This document shows, piece by piece, positions 16,705 through 24,440 of a DNA stretch of 64,000 nt. Location of the stretch: contig NZ_JADBEK010000001.1 of assembly GCF_014873145.1 (NCBI RefSeq), positions 8,866,001 to 8,930,000 of the forward strand, in the 5' to 3' direction. The translations under genes were made by a program, and so were the position numbers. The first letter of the stretch is position 1; the number at the start of each line of letters is the position of its first letter. The notes below the pieces were generated by a model, which did no database searches, was not told where the DNA came from, and saw only the letters and a list, made by a program, of their open reading frames with translations. The stretch comes from Nonomuraea angiospora. GTDB taxonomy: Bacteria > Actinomycetota > Actinomycetes > Streptosporangiales > Streptosporangiaceae.

Positions 16705-18849
16705 TTACCGGGCGGTGAGCCGATAAACGGAGAAGGACGAATTGCGGAAGCGCAGTCGCGCGTATTTCCCCAATTCCGGGTTCATCCCGGTGAAGAGCCA
16801 CTTGACGCCGTAGACCTCGGCGAGGCGCCGGACGTTCTCCGCCGTCGGCGTTCGGAAGGCCGCGTCGTTCGCCGCCAGCCGTACGGGATCCGCGAAGGGC
16901 ACCTGGAGATACGGCGAGACGAACAGCTCGGCCCGCGCCAGCGTGCTCTCGGCGTACGCCCATCCCTCGACCAGCACCCGCCGCTCGGTGAACCCCGACA
17001 CCCAGTAGTGCCGGCTGTCGCACCCGGGCGCTTCGACGGGGCGGCAGTGCAGGTCGGTGGCCACCACGTCGCCGGGCGAGGAGTGCTCGCGCAACCACCG
17101 CCCCGCCCTCAGCGCCCCCGCCGGGATCTCCGTCTCGCGGCCCTCGGGCACCACCCGCAGGACCAGCTCGCGCGCGGAGGCCGGCACCGCGTATCCCGCC
17201 AGCAGCGCCACCACCGCCAGCACGGCTCCGCGCCGCCACAGCAGCACCGCCGCCGCCACCACCCCGAGCACCAGGTACGGCACCACCGCCCGCACCGCCG
17301 CGTCCCCGGGCACCCCGATCCACGCGGCGAGCAGCGCGACCCCCGCCCCCGCCGCCACCAGGCCCCACGGCACCCGCCGCCCGGCCACCCCGCACACCGC
17401 GGCGATCGACAGGTAGGGCCGGACGCTCTCCAGGAAGTAGAGCTGCGAGTCCGACGGGTGCCCGAGCACCACCGCCGCGCCGACCCCCGCCGCCCCCATG
17501 CCGAGCAGCAGCGACATGGACGGCTCCAGCGCCCGCCGGCCCAGCGCCGCCACCCCGCCCCACACGCAGAGCAGGCAGAACAGGTGCACGACGGTCAGGA
17601 CCAGCAACGGCGTCACCGGCACGGCGGCCAGCTCGGGCGCCGCCACACCCGTCACCAGCCCCCAGAGCCCCCGCATCGCCGCGAACGGCGCGATCGTCGT
17701 CCCCTGGGACCCCCGCCCGAACACCACGAACTGCGCGACCAGCAGGCACGCCAGCGTGATCCCGGCCGCGCCGAGCCACGCGCCCGGCACCCGCCGCTCC
17801 ACCGCCCACCGCACGGCCACCACGACCAGCAGCCCCGCGAGCAGCAACGGCAGGAACGTGGCCTTCGCCCCGGTCAGCGCCAGCAGCAGCACGACCAGTG
17901 CCGCCCAGCACCCCCGCCCGCCGGTCAGCAGCCGCCCGCCGGTCAGCAGCAGCACCACGGGCGCGAACAGCAGCGCCCCGAAGGTCTGCGTCGGGCTGGC
18001 CCAGGCGGTGAACATCGGCCGCGTCGTGAAGACCACGTCCTCCTGAAGGACCGGACCCAGCAGCAGGTACGCGACCCCGGCCGCCGCGACCCCGGCCCCC
18101 CAGCTCCCGCCCAGCCGCCGCCCGAGCACCGCGACCAGCACCACCATGGCCGCCGTCATCGGCAGCGTGGCCAGCCGGTAGACCAGCGTCACCGGCTCGA
18201 TCCCGGTCACCCAGCTCGTGGCGGCCAGCTCGGCGTAGACGAACCAGTGGTAGGACAGCCGCTCGCCCAGCACGGACGGCAGCGTGGGCGGCACGTGGTG
18301 CTTGACCTCGCCGACCAGCGCCAGGTGGTAGGGCAGGTCCACGTACGCGGCGGAGACCGGCAGGCGGTAGAGGTTGACCGTGCTCCACGCGATCAGGTAG
18401 GCCACGCCCGCCGCCAGCATCCACGCGCTCCACGCGGGCACGCGCTCCCTTTCGGCCCCGCTCCGCCAGTGCCGCCGCAGCCGGGGCACGCAGGCGAACG
18501 CGCAGAGCACCCCCGCCGACGGCGCCAGCACGAGCAGCGGCGCCCCGGCCGCCCTGGCCGGGAGATAGGCCAGGACCTCGACCGCGTACCCCAGCGCCAG
18601 CCCCGCCGCGACGTCCTCCGCCGTCGACCTCCCGCCGCCGGTGAGCGCCCGCCACAGCAGCGTCCCCGGCAGCGCCACCCCGGCCCCGAGGTAGGCCGCG
18701 AATACGGCCAGGTCACGGGCGGAGACCCCGCACCACAGGAACACCACCACGGCACCGGCGCACACGACCCCCGCGGGCAACCACCCGAGCCACCGCCTGG
18801 ACGGAGCCGGCCGCCGGGCGGGCGAGGCCGCGGGTGGCGCGAACGTCAT
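16705..18849 (-). CDS. Large GT-C-like integral membrane protein
   Basis: A 714-residue membrane protein with roughly 14 hydrophobic segments between residues 20 and 570 and an extracytoplasmic C-terminal domain of about 140 residues. The start is ATG 18849, overlapping the TGA of the LuxC-like gene (ATGA), so it is translated with the acyl module; an open frame upstream of it is not used. Acidic and aromatic residues in early loops (YVDLPYHLAL, RLSYHWFVYAEL) resemble GT-C enzymes that use polyprenyl-phosphate sugars. I do not recognise a specific family. Coupling to the acyl-reductase genes is the most informative fact: it may use or attach whatever that module makes. Confidence 0.65.
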   Translation of the reverse strand: MTFAPPAASPARRPAPSRRWLGWLPAGVVCAGAVVVFLWCGVSARDLAVFAAYLGAGVALPGTLLWRALTGGGRSTAEDVAAGLALGYAVEVLAYLPARAAGAPLLVLAPSAGVLCAFACVPRLRRHWRSGAERERVPAWSAWMLAAGVAYLIAWSTVNLYRLPVSAAYVDLPYHLALVGEVKHHVPPTLPSVLGERLSYHWFVYAELAATSWVTGIEPVTLVYRLATLPMTAAMVVLVAVLGRRLGGSWGAGVAAAGVAYLLLGPVLQEDVVFTTRPMFTAWASPTQTFGALLFAPVVLLLTGGRLLTGGRGCWAALVVLLLALTGAKATFLPLLLAGLLVVVAVRWAVERRVPGAWLGAAGITLACLLVAQFVVFGRGSQGTTIAPFAAMRGLWGLVTGVAAPELAAVPVTPLLVLTVVHLFCLLCVWGGVAALGRRALEPSMSLLLGMGAAGVGAAVVLGHPSDSQLYFLESVRPYLSIAAVCGVAGRRVPWGLVAAGAGVALLAAWIGVPGDAAVRAVVPYLVLGVVAAAVLLWRRGAVLAVVALLAGYAVPASARELVLRVVPEGRETEIPAGALRAGRWLREHSSPGDVVATDLHCRPVEAPGCDSRHYWVSGFTERRVLVEGWAYAESTLARAELFVSPYLQVPFADPVRLAANDAAFRTPTAENVRRLAEVYGVKWLFTGMNPELGKYARLRFRNSSFSVYRLTAR

Positions 18850-20066
18850 CTGATCACGGTCACCAGTCGCGTGAACTCGGCCGGGAGATCGAACCCGTCC
18901 CACACCCGATGGAAGCTCAGCGCGCTCCCGATCGGCACCATGCGATCGACCCCGCGCCCGCCCAGCTCTCTGGCCAGCTGCTCCAGCTCGGCCCTGGCGA
19001 ATCCGAAGTGCGTCATCGTCTGGTCGCGCCGCTCGACCAGCGAGCCCAGCTCGGCCAGCGAGCCGAGCCTGGCGTGCGCGAACGTCCCGGCGCCCAGCCA
19101 CTGCCTGGGCGCGGCGGCGGCGGCCGACAGCGTGACGTTGGCCAGCGCGTTGCCCCGGAACTCGATGCTCTCCGCCAGCCCGTCGGCGGCCAGGCCGTAG
19201 GTGGAGACCCGCTTCTCCACGGCCATCGCGGCGTCGACGCCCCACCCGCGGACCGCGACCACGCGTGACACGTGCTCGCAGAAGTCGGCCCGCGCCGTGT
19301 CGCAGTCGCCCTCCGCGCCGACCCAGAACACCGTCCTGGGCGAGGAGCAGGCGGCCTGGTCGAACCAGTAGGTGTCGTTGACGAAGCCCTCGGCCACGGT
19401 GACCCGCGCGGCCCTGGGCGCGCACAGCCAGGCCGCCGCCCCCACGACGGCGAACGAGGAGCGGTCGGGGAAGACCAGGTCGCGGGCGTGCGGGGCGAGC
19501 GGGTGCCGCCGCATCTCCTGCACGGTGCGGTCGCCGCCCCACACCACCCGCAGGTCGCAGGCCGCCGAGAGCGCGGCGGTGACGCTGTCGCTGCGGCCGT
19601 AGGAGACGATGCGCTGGGTCGCCGCTATGACGGGGTCGGCGTCGGTCAGCGCGTCGTGCAGCGTCTCCAGGATGACCTCGGCGACCGCGCCGGAGCGCGG
19701 CGAGAGACGCACGATGTTGCGGTTTCCCATCAGCGCCGACAGGGCCCAGGAGTAGACGAAGACGGTGTCGACGTTGGCCGGCGGGATGTGGAAGACCATG
19801 CCGCGCGGGACGCGTACGTGCTCGTTGGCCAGGCCGTCGACGGTGCGGGCCAGCTCGCTGGGGCGCAGGAAGAAGCCGAGCGAGCCCAGCTCGGGGTGGC
19901 GCCGCGCCAGCGCGGGCCGCAGCAGCAGCTTGCCGAAGGCCGACAGGAACTCGCGCACCCGCTCGTCGCCCACGTCGAGCCCGCCGCGCAGCTCACCGAG
20001 CAGGTCCTCGGCGGGCGCCGGCGGGGCGGCGGGGAAGCGCACGTCGAGCTTCGGGTCGTCCAGCAT
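18846..20066 (-). CDS. LuxC-like acyl-CoA/acyl-protein reductase
   Basis: A 406-residue member of the LuxC family, which reduces an activated acyl group to an aldehyde with NADPH through an enzyme-bound thioester. The start is ATG 20066, overlapping the stop of the LuxE-like gene as TGATG. Visible features are VPRGMVFHIPPANVDTVF near residue 95, the nucleotide-binding aldehyde-dehydrogenase-like core, and FDQAACSSPRTVFWVG, whose cysteine matches the catalytic nucleophile of LuxC. No luciferase (luxAB) genes are present, so bioluminescence is not indicated. LuxE, an AMP-ligase, an SDR and an ACP precede it, and a GT-C-like protein overlaps its end. Confidence 0.85.
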   Translation of the reverse strand: MLDDPKLDVRFPAAPPAPAEDLLGELRGGLDVGDERVREFLSAFGKLLLRPALARRHPELGSLGFFLRPSELARTVDGLANEHVRVPRGMVFHIPPANVDTVFVYSWALSALMGNRNIVRLSPRSGAVAEVILETLHDALTDADPVIAATQRIVSYGRSDSVTAALSAACDLRVVWGGDRTVQEMRRHPLAPHARDLVFPDRSSFAVVGAAAWLCAPRAARVTVAEGFVNDTYWFDQAACSSPRTVFWVGAEGDCDTARADFCEHVSRVVAVRGWGVDAAMAVEKRVSTYGLAADGLAESIEFRGNALANVTLSAAAAAPRQWLGAGTFAHARLGSLAELGSLVERRDQTMTHFGFARAELEQLARELGGRGVDRMVPIGSALSFHRVWDGFDLPAEFTRLVTVIR

Positions 20067-21124
20067 CAGGACCGCCCCATCGTGTCGCTGCAGCCGCGCG
20101 CCTCGGCCCTGGGCAGCCTGCCCAGCACCTCGAACCGCTTGCCCGGCCAGCACCCGTCGTCGACGCCGCGCACCACGCCCAGGTCCTCGGTCAGCAGGAC
20201 GTGGCCCGGGTAGGACGTGGGCAGCGTGCTGACGACCTCGATCAGCCCCGGCTCGCCGACGGGGACCTCCTGCCAGGTCTCCGGATCGCGGACCACGACA
20301 TCGGCGAAGTCGGGGCAGTAGAGCCCGTCGCCGTCGGGCCCCTCCAGGAAGACGGTCCCGATCTGCTCGACCATCCCGTAGAAGTTGTGCACCCGGGTCA
20401 GCCCGCACTCGGCCGCCAGCCGCCGCCGGAACTCGGCGTTGTCGACCGCCTGCTCGGCCAGCCGTTTCCAGCCGCCGGAGTGGACCAGCGTCCCCTGCGA
20501 CAGGTCAGCGCCGAGGTCGCGCAGGTAGAGCCAGACCATGAAGGTGAACCCGAAGATCAGGAACCGCTCGCCGCCGTGGCGGGCCAGGAACCCCTTGACC
20601 GCCTCGGCGTCCACCCGGCCCCGCTCGTCGAGCACGAACGTGTGGTCCCTGCCGAAGTTCATCATCCCGAGCACCCCGGCCCCGCGGGCGCTCAGCGTGG
20701 GGTCGCGGACGACCGAGCGGCTGTCCACGACCAGCATCGGCAGCCGCCGCCCGCCCAGCACCTCCCTGAGCGTGGCCGCCAGCATCCGCGGCTGCGCCGC
20801 GGCGGCCTCGCGGTCGAGGTAGACCCGGCTGGGCCGCTGCCCGGTGGTCCCGCTGGAGGTCAGCACCCTGAACACCTGGTCCTCGGGCACGCTGCGCAGC
20901 TCGTGCGTCTTGAACAGCCGCACCGGCAGCCAGGGCAGGTCCGCGAGCCGCTCGTACGGGGGGCCGGCCTGAATGGCGTCGAGCACCCGCCGGTAGGGGG
21001 CGCACGCCCGCCGATGCCGCTCGGTCAGCGCCGCCAGCTCGCTCACCAGCGCCACCTCCCGCTGGGGCTCCGCCAGAGTGAAAACCCGCATCCGCTCGGG
21101 CTCGGCCGGACTGAAGACGCTCAT
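20066..21124 (-). CDS. LuxE-like acyl-protein synthetase
   Basis: A 352-residue LuxE-family protein. In luminous bacteria LuxE activates a fatty acid with ATP, holds it on a cysteine and passes it to LuxC. Here the adenylation loop reads TSSGTTGQRPS near residue 90, and the expected nucleophilic cysteine lies near the end in RGCSD, about seven residues from the C-terminus, as in LuxE. HNFYGMVEQIG is also family-typical. The start at ATG 21124 follows GGAGG with 6-nt spacing. The first 22 residues are two copies of an 11-residue repeat (see the repeat entry). It overlaps the LuxC-like gene by one base. Confidence 0.85.
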   Translation of the reverse strand: MSVFSPAEPERMRVFTLAEPQREVALVSELAALTERHRRACAPYRRVLDAIQAGPPYERLADLPWLPVRLFKTHELRSVPEDQVFRVLTSSGTTGQRPSRVYLDREAAAAQPRMLAATLREVLGGRRLPMLVVDSRSVVRDPTLSARGAGVLGMMNFGRDHTFVLDERGRVDAEAVKGFLARHGGERFLIFGFTFMVWLYLRDLGADLSQGTLVHSGGWKRLAEQAVDNAEFRRRLAAECGLTRVHNFYGMVEQIGTVFLEGPDGDGLYCPDFADVVVRDPETWQEVPVGEPGLIEVVSTLPTSYPGHVLLTEDLGVVRGVDDGCWPGKRFEVLGRLPRAEARGCSDTMGRS

Positions 21125-21156
21125 CCGCCACCCTCCGCCGGACTGAGAACGCTCAT
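21059..21156 (-). repeat. Triplicated 32-33-bp start region of the LuxE-like gene
   Basis: Three consecutive units, each beginning with ATG, lie at 21156-21125 (32 nt), 21124-21092 (33 nt) and 21091-21059 (33 nt). They encode MSVLSPAEGGG, MSVFSPAEPER and MRVFTLAEPQR. The first unit is one base shorter, so its frame ends at a TGA overlapping the second ATG and it is an 11-codon mini-ORF. Its internal GGAGG serves as the ribosome-binding site for the second unit. Its own ATG overlaps the stop of the AMP-ligase gene (ATGA). The result looks like a slipped duplication of the translation start that now couples ligase and LuxE translation through a tiny ORF. Confidence 0.8.
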
Positions 21157-22460
21157 GTGCGTGACTCCAGGGCGCGGTAGTCGATCTTGCCGGTGGCCAG
21201 GAGCGGGAGGCTGTCGACGGCCCGCACGTCGAACCCGCTCCAATGGACCCGCAGCTCGGCGCCGAGCCTGCGGGCCAGGCCCGCGCGGCCGGCCGCGTCG
21301 AGGCCCTCGGCCCACACGGTCACGCGGTCGTCGCCGCTGGTCGCCGCCACCGGGACGGAGCCGCGCAGCAGGCGCTCGACGTCGTCGAGGTTGACCCGCA
21401 CGCCGAAGATCTTGGCGATGCGCTTGAGCCGCCCGGTGAGGTAGAGGAAGCCCTCGGAGTCGAGCCGGCCCAGGTCGCCGGTGCGCAGCACCCCGCCCAG
21501 GTCGTCGCCCCTGGCCAGGTCGGCGGCCGTCTCGGCGTAGCCCATCATGACGTTGGGCCCGTGGTAGACGACCTCGCCCTCGTCGATGCTCAGCCGCCCG
21601 CCGGGGATGGCCGGCCCGGCGGATCCCGGTTTGTCGGCCAGCCGGTCGGGCGGCAGGACGGCGATCCGGGCCGTGGCCTCGGTCTGCCCGTACATCACGA
21701 AGAACCGGTCGGCCTGGCCCGCGAACTCCTGGACCAGGTCCTGGCCGAGCCGCCCGCCGGCCTGCGTCAGGGTGGCGAGCGCGGGGTGCTCGGAGCGGTC
21801 GTAACGCAGCCGCCGCAGCATCTCGTACTGGTAGGGGACGGCGGCCAGCGACGTGCACCGGTGGGCGTCCAGATGGGTCCAGAACGAGCGCTCCAGCAGC
21901 CCCGCCTCCGTCAGTATCACCGTCGCCCCGGCGACCAGATGGCTGTTGAGCACGGACAGCCCGTAGCTGTAGTGGAGCGGCAGGCTGGTGGGCGCGATCT
22001 CGTCGGGGACGATGGCCAGGGCCGTGGCGATGGCGGTGGCGTTGGCCAGCACGGCCTGGCGCGACAGGCGTACGAGCTTGGGGTTGCCGGTCGAGCCCGA
22101 GGTGGCGAGGAGCACGGCGAGGTCGGGGTGCGGCTCGGGCGCGTCGCGGCGCGGCGGCGGCGAGCCGTCGGCCGCGTGCGTGAACCCGAGCAGCGCCGCC
22201 GGCCGGAACCGGGCCACCAGCTCGGCCAGCGCCCCGGGAGTCAGGTCGGGGTCGAGCAGCGCGATCGGCCGGCCCGACCGCCAGGCGGCGAGGTAGCGCA
22301 GGACGGACGTGAGGTTGTTGCGCATGCCGCAGAACAGCGGGCCGGGCCGCAGCCGGGTCAGGGCCTCCGCGGTGCGCGCGACATGGCCGGCCAGCTCGTC
22401 GCCGCCGAGGCCCGCCGCCTCTCCCGCGACGACGAGCCGGGCCTGTGGGTGGGGGAACAT
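21153..22460 (-). CDS. AMP-forming acyl-CoA/acyl-ACP ligase
   Basis: A 435-residue adenylate-forming enzyme (ANL superfamily). It shows the phosphate loop LATSGSTGNPKLVRLS near residue 137, the YGQTEAT motif near 255, RTGDLGRLDSEGFLYLTGR near 325, and the catalytic lysine in LLATGKIDYRAL close to the end. It is short for the family (about 500), mainly at the N-terminus. I use ATG 22460, which overlaps the SDR stop as TGATG; a GTG lies one codon earlier. With an ACP gene in the same operon it may load a carboxylic acid onto that carrier instead of onto CoA. The acid is unknown. Confidence 0.85.
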   Translation of the reverse strand: MFPHPQARLVVAGEAAGLGGDELAGHVARTAEALTRLRPGPLFCGMRNNLTSVLRYLAAWRSGRPIALLDPDLTPGALAELVARFRPAALLGFTHAADGSPPPRRDAPEPHPDLAVLLATSGSTGNPKLVRLSRQAVLANATAIATALAIVPDEIAPTSLPLHYSYGLSVLNSHLVAGATVILTEAGLLERSFWTHLDAHRCTSLAAVPYQYEMLRRLRYDRSEHPALATLTQAGGRLGQDLVQEFAGQADRFFVMYGQTEATARIAVLPPDRLADKPGSAGPAIPGGRLSIDEGEVVYHGPNVMMGYAETAADLARGDDLGGVLRTGDLGRLDSEGFLYLTGRLKRIAKIFGVRVNLDDVERLLRGSVPVAATSGDDRVTVWAEGLDAAGRAGLARRLGAELRVHWSGFDVRAVDSLPLLATGKIDYRALESRT

Positions 22461-23218
22461 CACAGCACCAGCCCGCCGTCGACGCCGATGATCTGGCCGG
22501 TGACGAAACCCGCCTCGGGCGAGAGCAGGAACGCGGTCACGCGGGCGACGTCGGCGGGCGTGCCGAGCCGCCCGAGCGGGGTCGCGGCGACCGTGGCCGC
22601 CCGGCTCTCCTTGTCGAGCGTGGCGAGCATGTCGGTCTGGATGTAGCCGGGGGCCACGGCGTTGATCCGGATCCCGGCGGGCCCCAGCTCCTTGGCGGCG
22701 GCCTTGGTGAGGCCGATCACGGACGCCTTGGTGGCGGAGTAGACCGCCTGACCCGCGCCGCCCATGCGGCCCATCATCGAGGAGACCAGGACCACCGCGG
22801 GGGAGCCGCCCCGCCGCAGCAGCCTGAGCGCTGACTGCAGCGTGTACGTCGCGCCGACCGCGTTGACCTGGAAGAGCCGCTCGACCGTGTCGTGGTGGGC
22901 CATGCCGAGCGGGCCGGCCGCGTGGATGCCGGCATTGATCACGAGGGCGTCGAGGCGGCCGTGGCGCTGGTAGATCTGCCGCATCACGGCCGAGACGGCG
23001 GCGGGGTCGCCGACGTCGCAGGCGACCGAGGCGGTCACCCCGCCGGTCTCCTCCGCGACCTCGGCGGCGGCCTTCGCGGCGCGCTCCTCGTCGCGGCCGT
23101 GGAGCACCACGTCGTGGCCCGCCCCGGCCAGCGTGAGCGCGACGGCCCGGCCGATGCCCGCCGTCGAGCCCGTGACGAGGACGACCCTGGCCTCAGAGGG
23201 CGGCGGCGCCGATGCCAT
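22460..23218 (-). CDS. SDR-family 3-oxoacyl-ACP reductase-like protein
   Basis: A 252-residue short-chain dehydrogenase of the FabG type. It has the cofactor motif TGSTAGIGRA near residue 16, the NAG motif at VINAG, the catalytic serine in VLVSSMMG and YSATK with Tyr and Lys, and the C-terminal GQIIGVDGG. All catalytic residues are present. Its start overlaps the end of the ACP gene by 26 bases, and its stop overlaps the ligase start, so the three are translationally coupled. The likely role is reducing a 3-oxo group on an ACP-bound acyl chain to a 3-hydroxy group, though a sugar substrate cannot be excluded. Confidence 0.87.
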   Translation of the reverse strand: MASAPPPSEARVVLVTGSTAGIGRAVALTLAGAGHDVVLHGRDEERAAKAAAEVAEETGGVTASVACDVGDPAAVSAVMRQIYQRHGRLDALVINAGIHAAGPLGMAHHDTVERLFQVNAVGATYTLQSALRLLRRGGSPAVVLVSSMMGRMGGAGQAVYSATKASVIGLTKAAAKELGPAGIRINAVAPGYIQTDMLATLDKESRAATVAATPLGRLGTPADVARVTAFLLSPEAGFVTGQIIGVDGGLVL

Positions 23219-23441
23219 GCTTCTCCAGCAGCCCGGCCGCCTCGGCGAACGAGCTCATGTCGATCATCTCGTCGGTGTCGATCATGACGGAGAACTCGTC
23301 CTCCATCGCGGCGATCAACGCCATGTGGGCCAGTGAGTCCCACTGGGGGATGGCGCGGTATTCGAGCCCGTCGACGTCGGCGTCGGCCGGAAGGTTGAGC
23401 GCACTGCGGAAGACGGCCCGCAGGCGGTCGAGATGACTCAT
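23193..23441 (-). CDS. Acyl carrier protein
   Basis: An 82-residue acyl carrier protein. The phosphopantetheine attachment serine is Ser36 in QWDSLAHM, followed by the usual acidic helix EFSVMIDTDEMIDM. The start is ATG 23441; GTG two codons upstream is possible, but GAGAG fits the ATG spacing better. It is the first gene of a leftward operon: ACP, SDR, AMP-ligase, LuxE-like, LuxC-like and GT-C-like membrane protein. It is not the housekeeping fatty acid ACP by context. It probably carries a short or modified acyl group destined for reduction and glycan decoration. Confidence 0.88.
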   Translation of the reverse strand: MSHLDRLRAVFRSALNLPADADVDGLEYRAIPQWDSLAHMALIAAMEDEFSVMIDTDEMIDMSSFAEAAGLLEKHGIGAAAL

Positions 23442-23606
23442 GATCACTCACTCTCTGTCCTCAAGCCACGACGTAGTGTAGCGGGAATTGCGAGCCAGGA
23501 GAAAACCAAGGCCCCCTCTCGGGTAATGGAACCGTATAACGAGGCGTGGCACCCGTTGAGGGCTGGGAATGTCGGACGGGACACGGTCCACCGTACGGGG
23601 GAAATG

Positions 23607-24440
23607 ATGGACGAATCCAATCACTGGTACGGGCACTCTCGCATAATCGGCCGATACTGTGGCCTGCCGGATGAGACGCCTAAACGCATCCAGGGCTTCC
23701 TCCAGCACGGATGGAACTATCTCCACGGATTTCCGCCCAACGACCACTGGTGCAGCCCCGGATATCCCCGTTTCATCTGGTCTGACGTGCTACGTCGCCG
23801 AGGCTGGTCGATGGGCCGCAGGGGGCACTACCTCATCGGCGCGCCGTGGATCTACCTTCTTCATCTGGAGCCTGAGCTGGGCGTGGTCCCTGAACGCAAG
23901 GGTACGATCTGGTATCCCTTTCATGGCTGGGAAAAGCATTCCGTCAGTGGTGACCATGCCCGGTTGGCCGACGAAATCCGAAATGTCGAGACCGGTCCGG
24001 TCACGGTCTGCCTTTATTGGCTGGAATTCGCGAATCCGGACATTCGGCGAGCGTACGAATCGAGGGGATTCCGGGTCATCTGCCATGGCGAGCGCGGCTC
24101 CCGGTGGGAGGGAAAGGGACGCGACTTCCTGCGCAAGCAGCTGGTCCAGTTGCGACGCCACCGCAGGGTGGCCTCCAACCGGCTCGGCAGCGCGCTGTTC
24201 TACGGCGCCTCGGTGGGATGCGAGGTGGCGGTGTACGGGGATCCGATGCAGTTCGAGGACGAGCGTCCCGAGTACGGGGGGACGGCGCGCCGCATGCGGC
24301 TCTGGCCGGAGCTGCACGGCACGCGCGTCGACCCCGAGCTGGCGTCGGAGGTGGCGCGGCGCGAGCTGGGATTCGACTATCAGGCGACACCGGAGGAGCT
24401 ACGGCGAATGTTCGGATGGAAACGGGGGGCGCGCACGTGA
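23607..24440 (+). CDS. Unrecognised glycan-locus protein
   Basis: A 277-residue cytoplasmic-looking protein I cannot place in a family. I prefer ATG 23607 with GGGGG about 4 nt upstream; another ATG is directly before it. An open frame runs upstream to 23433 but would cross the divergent ACP promoter. The sequence starts with HWYGHSRIIGRYCGLP, continues with IQGFLQHGWNYLHGF, and later has a GAPWIYL stretch and LYGASVG-like FYGASVGCEVAVYG. The N-terminal QHG and later GxS patterns recall GT-B-type transferases, but this is weak. It overlaps the next gene (GTGA) and is divergent from the acyl operon, so it belongs to the glycan locus. Base composition at the 5' end is lower in GC than in neighbours. 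Confidence 0.55.
   Translation: MDESNHWYGHSRIIGRYCGLPDETPKRIQGFLQHGWNYLHGFPPNDHWCSPGYPRFIWSDVLRRRGWSMGRRGHYLIGAPWIYLLHLEPELGVVPERKGTIWYPFHGWEKHSVSGDHARLADEIRNVETGPVTVCLYWLEFANPDIRRAYESRGFRVICHGERGSRWEGKGRDFLRKQLVQLRRHRRVASNRLGSALFYGASVGCEVAVYGDPMQFEDERPEYGGTARRMRLWPELHGTRVDPELASEVARRELGFDYQATPEELRRMFGWKRGART

Noticed and set aside
16153..19200. 1015-codon open frame on the plus strand
   Set aside because: It lies opposite the GT2-GtrA and GT-C-like genes; its product is His/Arg/Pro-rich low-complexity sequence, a typical antisense shadow in high-GC DNA.
18850..19542. Upstream extension of the GT-C-like membrane protein
   Set aside because: It runs through the LuxC-like gene in another frame; the ATGA overlap at 18846-18849 gives a natural start.
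18846..21124. Bioluminescence operon
   Set aside because: LuxC- and LuxE-like genes are present, but no luciferase subunits or flavin reductase are nearby.
23433..23606. Upstream extension of the orphan glycan gene to 23433
   Set aside because: It would overlap the start of the divergent ACP gene and leave no promoter space, and lacks a ribosome-binding site.
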